A stretch of 8,640 nt of DNA. It comes from Euryarchaeota archaeon UBA10. Its GTDB lineage: Archaea > Thermoplasmatota > Poseidoniia > Poseidoniales > Poseidoniaceae. Location: contig DAGO01000062.1 of NCBI GenBank assembly GCA_002498185.1, positions 1 through 8,640 of the forward strand. Reading direction: 5' to 3'. Positions 6,069 through 8,640 of the stretch are shown one piece after another (the first letter of the stretch is position 1; each line of letters begins with the position of its first letter). The notes under the pieces were generated by a model. That model had not been told where the DNA came from. It ran no database searches and saw nothing but the letters and a program-made list of their open reading frames with translations. The position numbers and the translations under genes are program-made.

Positions 6069-7452
6069 CCTTTCGAGGTCGGCGCTTTTTCTTCTTGGCG
6101 TCTTCTTCCTCTTCAGCAAGAGCACGCAATTCACGAGCGGACTTGCCACCGGGTTTACCACCGGGCCCTCCTCTCTTGTCACGGTTCTGAGGTTTGGAGA
6201 CATCGACCTTGATATTGCGGCCCATGAAGTCGCTGCCGTTCAGTTTGCTAACGACTTCTTCGCCCTTTGATTCAGGTTGAATTGTAACGAATGCGAATGC
6301 TTTCTTGCGACCAGACCTATCGGTTGCCCACTGGACGTGAACTTTGTCACAGTGGTCCTTGAATAGAGCAGACAAATCATCCTCAGTTGCTTTGAATGGA
6401 AGATTTCCGACATACAGTCTAGCGCCTTCAGGGCGAGCACGCTTTGGCTTCTCCTCTCTTGGAGCGTCGGCGTCTCTGACTCCGATTCTGCGCCCTTTGA
6501 TTCTCTGACCATTCAATGCTGCAGTTGCTGCATCAGCCATTTCCTTTGACTCGTATGTAATGAAACCGAATCCACGAAGGTTACCTGCATCATCTCGCAT
6601 CAATGCAAAGTCAGTTACCTTGCCATGCTTCTTGAACATGTCACGCACTTCATCCTCTTCGACATCTCTTGAAAGTCCACCAACGAATAGTCGGCAACCT
6701 GGTGCAGCCTTCTGTCTGCGGCCACGGCCACCTTGACCGCCTTCGCCTTCGAATCTGAAGTACTCTCTTTCACGGCCGTCTTCGCGAATATCTTCTGCGA
6801 TGAAAGTCGCACGTCCTGCACTTCCTTTTGCGAACTTTGCTTCGGCTTCTCCACTCCAACGCTTGCCCGCACCATTCAGTGCAGCCATTCCAGATTCCCC
6901 ACCGAAATCGTCAGCAAGAGCACGGAATGAACGCTCTCCATTTGTTCTACAGACGACATTCCAATCACCTTCTTGCTCGGCTTCATATGTGTCTCCACAT
7001 GATGGGCATAGAGCCCAAAGGACTCCACAGTCATCGTCTTCACGCATGTCGATTCGAATTACATTGCCTGCTTCAATGACCTTAGCACGCACGATATCTC
7101 TGCGGCGCAGTCCATCGGCTGTGTTGTGAAGGAATCTGTCGGTGATTTTTGTGACGTGGAATTGTGCATACTCTTGGTCTGCCATAACTGAACGGTTTGG
7201 CTTTCCTTCTACGCTGAGGATTTTTATTTCTCCAGACTTTTCGTTTAGTTTGACAACTTCTCCAATGACGGTGTCGCCAACTTGTACTCGCAACATTTCG
7301 TTGTATGTACGGACGCTAACAACGCCATCACTTTCGCTGACAACACCGGTCAATAATGCGATTAGGTTGCCATTTTCTTCAGCTGTGCCCTGTCCTGGGC
7401 TTTTGTTCTCTGCAGATCCAACTACAGTTCCGGGGGTGACGATTGTCGCCAT
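6064..7452 (-). CDS. Exosome Csl4 subunit fused to two RRM domains
   Basis: The N-terminal part is an archaeal exosome cap subunit Csl4. Residues 1-57 hold the signature PGTVVGSAE and GQGTAEENGNLIA; an S1 RNA-binding domain covers about 58-138; and a zinc ribbon follows with CPSC (149-152) and Cys168. The fourth zinc ligand is missing, since CRTNG has Asn171 where Cys is usual. After a Gly/Arg/Glu-rich linker (about 185-252) come two canonical RRMs. RRM1 has RNP2 RLFVGGL (254-260) and RNP1 RGFGFITY (293-300). RRM2 has RNP2 RLYVGNL (345-351) and RNP1-like KAFAFVTI (384-391). The tail (about 420-462) is Gly/Lys-rich and ends KKKKRRPRKE. Ordinary archaeal Csl4 is about 180-200 aa, so about 270 residues are added in one unbroken frame. 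Csl4 recruits substrates and cofactors to the Rrp41/Rrp42 RNase ring; the RRMs presumably widen RNA capture. The ATG at 7452 is the natural family start. It is followed by the radical SAM gene 9 nt downstream. Confidence 0.92.
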   Translation of the reverse strand: MATIVTPGTVVGSAENKSPGQGTAEENGNLIALLTGVVSESDGVVSVRTYNEMLRVQVGDTVIGEVVKLNEKSGEIKILSVEGKPNRSVMADQEYAQFHVTKITDRFLHNTADGLRRRDIVRAKVIEAGNVIRIDMREDDDCGVLWALCPSCGDTYEAEQEGDWNVVCRTNGERSFRALADDFGGESGMAALNGAGKRWSGEAEAKFAKGSAGRATFIAEDIREDGREREYFRFEGEGGQGGRGRRQKAAPGCRLFVGGLSRDVEEDEVRDMFKKHGKVTDFALMRDDAGNLRGFGFITYESKEMADAATAALNGQRIKGRRIGVRDADAPREEKPKRARPEGARLYVGNLPFKATEDDLSALFKDHCDKVHVQWATDRSGRKKAFAFVTIQPESKGEEVVSKLNGSDFMGRNIKVDVSKPQNRDKRGGPGGKPGGKSARELRALAEEEEDAKKKKRRPRKE

Positions 7453-7477
7453 ATTTTCACGCTCATGTTTTGGGGAA

Positions 7478-7492
7478 TCACCCTACGGGTGA
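7478..7492. other. Inverted repeat upstream of Csl4-RRM
   Basis: TCACCC-TAC-GGGTGA is a perfect 6-bp-arm inverted repeat with a 3-nt centre, lying 26 nt before the Csl4-RRM start in the 87-nt gap after the methylase. It could be an operator or a short RNA hairpin in the leader. No clear TATA box accompanies it in this gap, so whether Csl4-RRM has its own promoter is undecided. Confidence 0.35.
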
Positions 7493-7539
7493 CGGGAAGG
7501 GGATAGTTGAGGCGAGGGCTGTTTGCTTTTGAACCCCTC

Positions 7540-8097
7540 TCATCGAGTGAAGCGCCAGCATTTGATGGAAGTTGCACCCATTCTCGAAGAATGGTGCTGG
7601 TATATTGCAGGCATTCTAAACTCTCCTTCAAGGATAACTTCGCCTTCCGGTAAGTGCGTTGCTGCGGCGCTATGCATCATATGAACAACGGGTGCGCATT
7701 GCATGGCCGCATCGATAAATGCACGGTCTGCACCATGGGTTTGAACTCCCCATGGCGGGTTGGAAATCACAATATCAACCTCAGGAAGTTCGACTTCACC
7801 AACTCGTCCCACAATTGTGGTTCCTAGGTCTTTACACAATGCTGCCGCATCTTCATCACATTCAACAAAGGTAACTTCGGCACCTAGGAGTTGGGCACCG
7901 TGCCCAAGTATTCCATTACCTGCTCCCAAATCTAAGACAGTCTTTCCTTGAAGACCATCATGAGCATCAATCTGTGCAAGCCACAATGCGGCAAGGTCGC
8001 CTTCGGTTTGATACTGCTCTAATTCCACATGATTACATGGATGTGCAGGTAGTTTCGATAGGGATATCGCCAAGTGGCGAAGCTTCACTTCAATCAC
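7540..8097 (-). CDS. METTL5-like RNA N6-adenine methyltransferase
   Basis: SAM-dependent class I methylase of the COG2263/METTL5 family; the human member makes m6A in 18S rRNA together with TRMT112. The 185-aa protein aligns from its first residues with METTL5: an N-terminal VKLRHLAISLSKL helix (4-16), LEQYQT (26-31) matching LEQYPT, the SAM-binding motif I DLGAGNGILG (56-65), acidic ECDED (79-83) for the ribose, and NPPW (113-116), the adenine-N6 catalytic tetrapeptide (NPPF in METTL5), followed by GADRAFI (122-128). The GTG at 8097 is chosen because it overlaps the stop of the zinc-ribbon gene as GTGA and matches the METTL5 N-terminus residue for residue in spacing; a GTG at 8088 preceded by GGTGAT is an alternative. 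Length is close to the family norm. The substrate is probably rRNA, by family inference only. Confidence 0.88.
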   Translation of the reverse strand: MIEVKLRHLAISLSKLPAHPCNHVELEQYQTEGDLAALWLAQIDAHDGLQGKTVLDLGAGNGILGHGAQLLGAEVTFVECDEDAAALCKDLGTTIVGRVGEVELPEVDIVISNPPWGVQTHGADRAFIDAAMQCAPVVHMMHSAAATHLPEGEVILEGEFRMPAIYQHHSSRMGATSIKCWRFTR

Positions 8098-8297
8098 CAA
8101 CGTCGCTGATTTTGTTGCTGGCCGTAATTTGCACCCTGCATCTGCTGGGTTTGCATTTGCTGCATCTGGTATCTGATGGACTCTGCTTCCATTCTTAGTC
8201 TAGCAATCAGTTGGTCACCAGGCTGTTGGCTTCCACAAAATCTGCAGAACCTTGTCCCGTCAGCTAACATTTGCCCGCAGTTTGTACAGAATGCCAT
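8094..8297 (-). CDS. Small zinc-ribbon protein with Gln-rich tail
   Basis: A 67-aa protein. MAFCTNCGQ opens a double-CxxC zinc ribbon with Cys4, Cys7, Cys18 and Cys21 and the usual glycines after each pair (CG at 7-8 and 21-22). A short charged helix (GDQLIARLRMEAESIRYQ) leads into a Gln/Met-rich tail ending QNQRRW. The family is the generic zinc_ribbon_2 type; no specific function is recognised. The ATG at 8297 begins exactly at the ribbon. A TTG at 8339 in the same frame overlaps the previous stop but would add 14 residues with no domain match. Its stop TGA shares bases with the GTG start of the methylase, so the two should be made in proportion; it may bind RNA or act as a partner of the methylase, which is inference. 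Confidence 0.75.
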   Translation of the reverse strand: MAFCTNCGQMLADGTRFCRFCGSQQPGDQLIARLRMEAESIRYQMQQMQTQQMQGANYGQQQNQRRW

Positions 8298-8335
8298 GAT
8301 AATCCCAATCCTAACTTGTCCTTGAACCCTCGCAT

Positions 8336-8640
8336 TCAACTAACCATCTGCATAAACACAGGCCATGTTTCGAAATTCTGGGCTAAAGCCCTCTCATTGA
8401 TGTCTTCTAGGCGAGCATCACTCATCATTTCTGAAGGGTCAACACCAGCATCCAACAATTCCTGAATCAAGTTTCGGAATTCTCTCTCAATAGCGGGCAT
8501 ATCGTCCACTTCAGGCTCGCCTGTCGGCAGTGGTACACTTTCATCTGCAGTTGTTGGAGCGGCGACTGGCGCTGTTTCCTCGCTACCGGGTAATGCGACC
8601 TGTTCCACTTCTTCGGTTGTAGGCAGTGCGACTTGTGCTG
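8336..8640 (-). CDS. Acidic Pro-rich protein, 3' part, unrecognised
   Basis: The frame is open through the window edge, so the start lies outside; a GTG at 8608 is in frame but falls inside a repeat and is unlikely to be the true start. The visible N-terminal part is acidic, Pro/Ala/Thr/Glu-rich and contains two copies of an 11-residue repeat beginning QVALP (QVALPTTEEVE, then QVALPGSEETA), indicating a disordered linker. The last ~50 residues are an ordered, helical segment, REFRNLIQELLDAG followed by DPSEMM, DARLEDINERA and QNFETWPVF. Its hydrophobic spacing loosely recalls an FF domain, but this is weak. It lies 38 nt upstream of the zinc-ribbon start. Function unknown. Confidence 0.65.
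   Translation of the reverse strand, partial: AQVALPTTEEVEQVALPGSEETAPVAAPTTADESVPLPTGEPEVDDMPAIEREFRNLIQELLDAGVDPSEMMSDARLEDINERALAQNFETWPVFMQMVS
8571..8638 (-). repeat. 33-nt tandem repeat coding QVALP units
   Basis: Two copies of a 33-nt in-frame unit (for example AATGCGACCTG near 8592 and AGTGCGACTTG near 8625 on the plus strand) encode the 11-residue QVALP repeats of the partial acidic protein. The copies differ at several wobble positions, so this is an old protein repeat and not a recent slippage product. More copies may lie past the window edge. Confidence 0.5.

Noticed and set aside
6700..6930. Possible frameshift or assembly join between Csl4 and the RRM part
   Set aside because: The frame is open throughout, with no stop and consistent codon use by eye, and the linker is the Gly/Arg/Glu-rich kind expected between domains.
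7529..7539. GGTTCAA on the minus strand (also near 8322-8331), resembling a tRNA T-loop
   Set aside because: No acceptor, D or anticodon arms can be folded around either copy; both are short sequences in gene gaps.
8298..8339. TTG start at 8339 for the zinc-ribbon gene, overlapping the upstream stop
   Set aside because: TTG is a poor start, the 14 added residues match nothing, and the ATG at 8297 begins exactly at the conserved MAFCTNCG ribbon.
1..8640. CRISPR arrays, IS elements, attachment sites, rRNA or tRNA genes
   Set aside because: No regularly spaced repeats, transposase or integrase motifs, terminal inverted repeats or RNA gene folds were found on either strand.

Overview
The window looks archaeal and carries a dense set of housekeeping genes with short intergenic gaps. 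The best pointers are a Csl4-type exosome cap protein, a COG1031-type radical SAM protein ending in a helix-hairpin-helix, a METTL5-like RNA methylase, an HMG-CoA synthase (mevalonate pathway), and a TATA-like box about 25 nt upstream of an ATG, as in leaderless archaeal transcripts. The mixture of archaeal information genes with bacterial/eukaryote-type metabolic and repair genes (long-chain acyl-CoA synthetase, SMUG1-type glycosylase, long HMG-CoA synthase) and roughly balanced GC fits a marine Euryarchaeota (Marine Group II, Poseidoniales) origin. That assignment is inference from content, not from a marker gene.

Layout. Positions 1-2662 (minus strand) hold a two-gene unit: a SMUG1-like uracil-DNA glycosylase followed 22 nt later by a long-chain acyl-CoA synthetase. 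A 107-nt divergent spacer (2663-2769) carries the promoter of HMG-CoA synthase (2770-4323, plus strand). This gene runs tail to tail into the radical SAM gene, with the two stop codons touching at 4323/4324. From 8640 down to 4324 all genes lie on the minus strand: the 3' part of an acidic, Pro-rich protein; a small zinc-ribbon protein; a METTL5-family methylase coupled to it by a GTGA overlap; Csl4 fused to two RRM domains; and the radical SAM/HhH protein, whose ribosome-binding site overlaps the Csl4 stop codon.

The minus-strand cluster reads as an RNA-metabolism neighbourhood: exosome cap, RNA-binding domains and rRNA-type adenine methylation. The most unusual object is the single 462-aa reading frame that joins an archaeal exosome Csl4 subunit to tandem RRM domains and a basic tail. 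RRMs are rare in archaea, so this suggests an exosome with its own built-in RNA-recognition arm. Second-rank points are the archaeal SMUG1, the insertion in HMG-CoA synthase, and the zinc-ribbon protein coupled to METTL5. No tRNA, rRNA, CRISPR array, IS element or integration site was seen, and no gene-free stretch exceeds about 110 nt.
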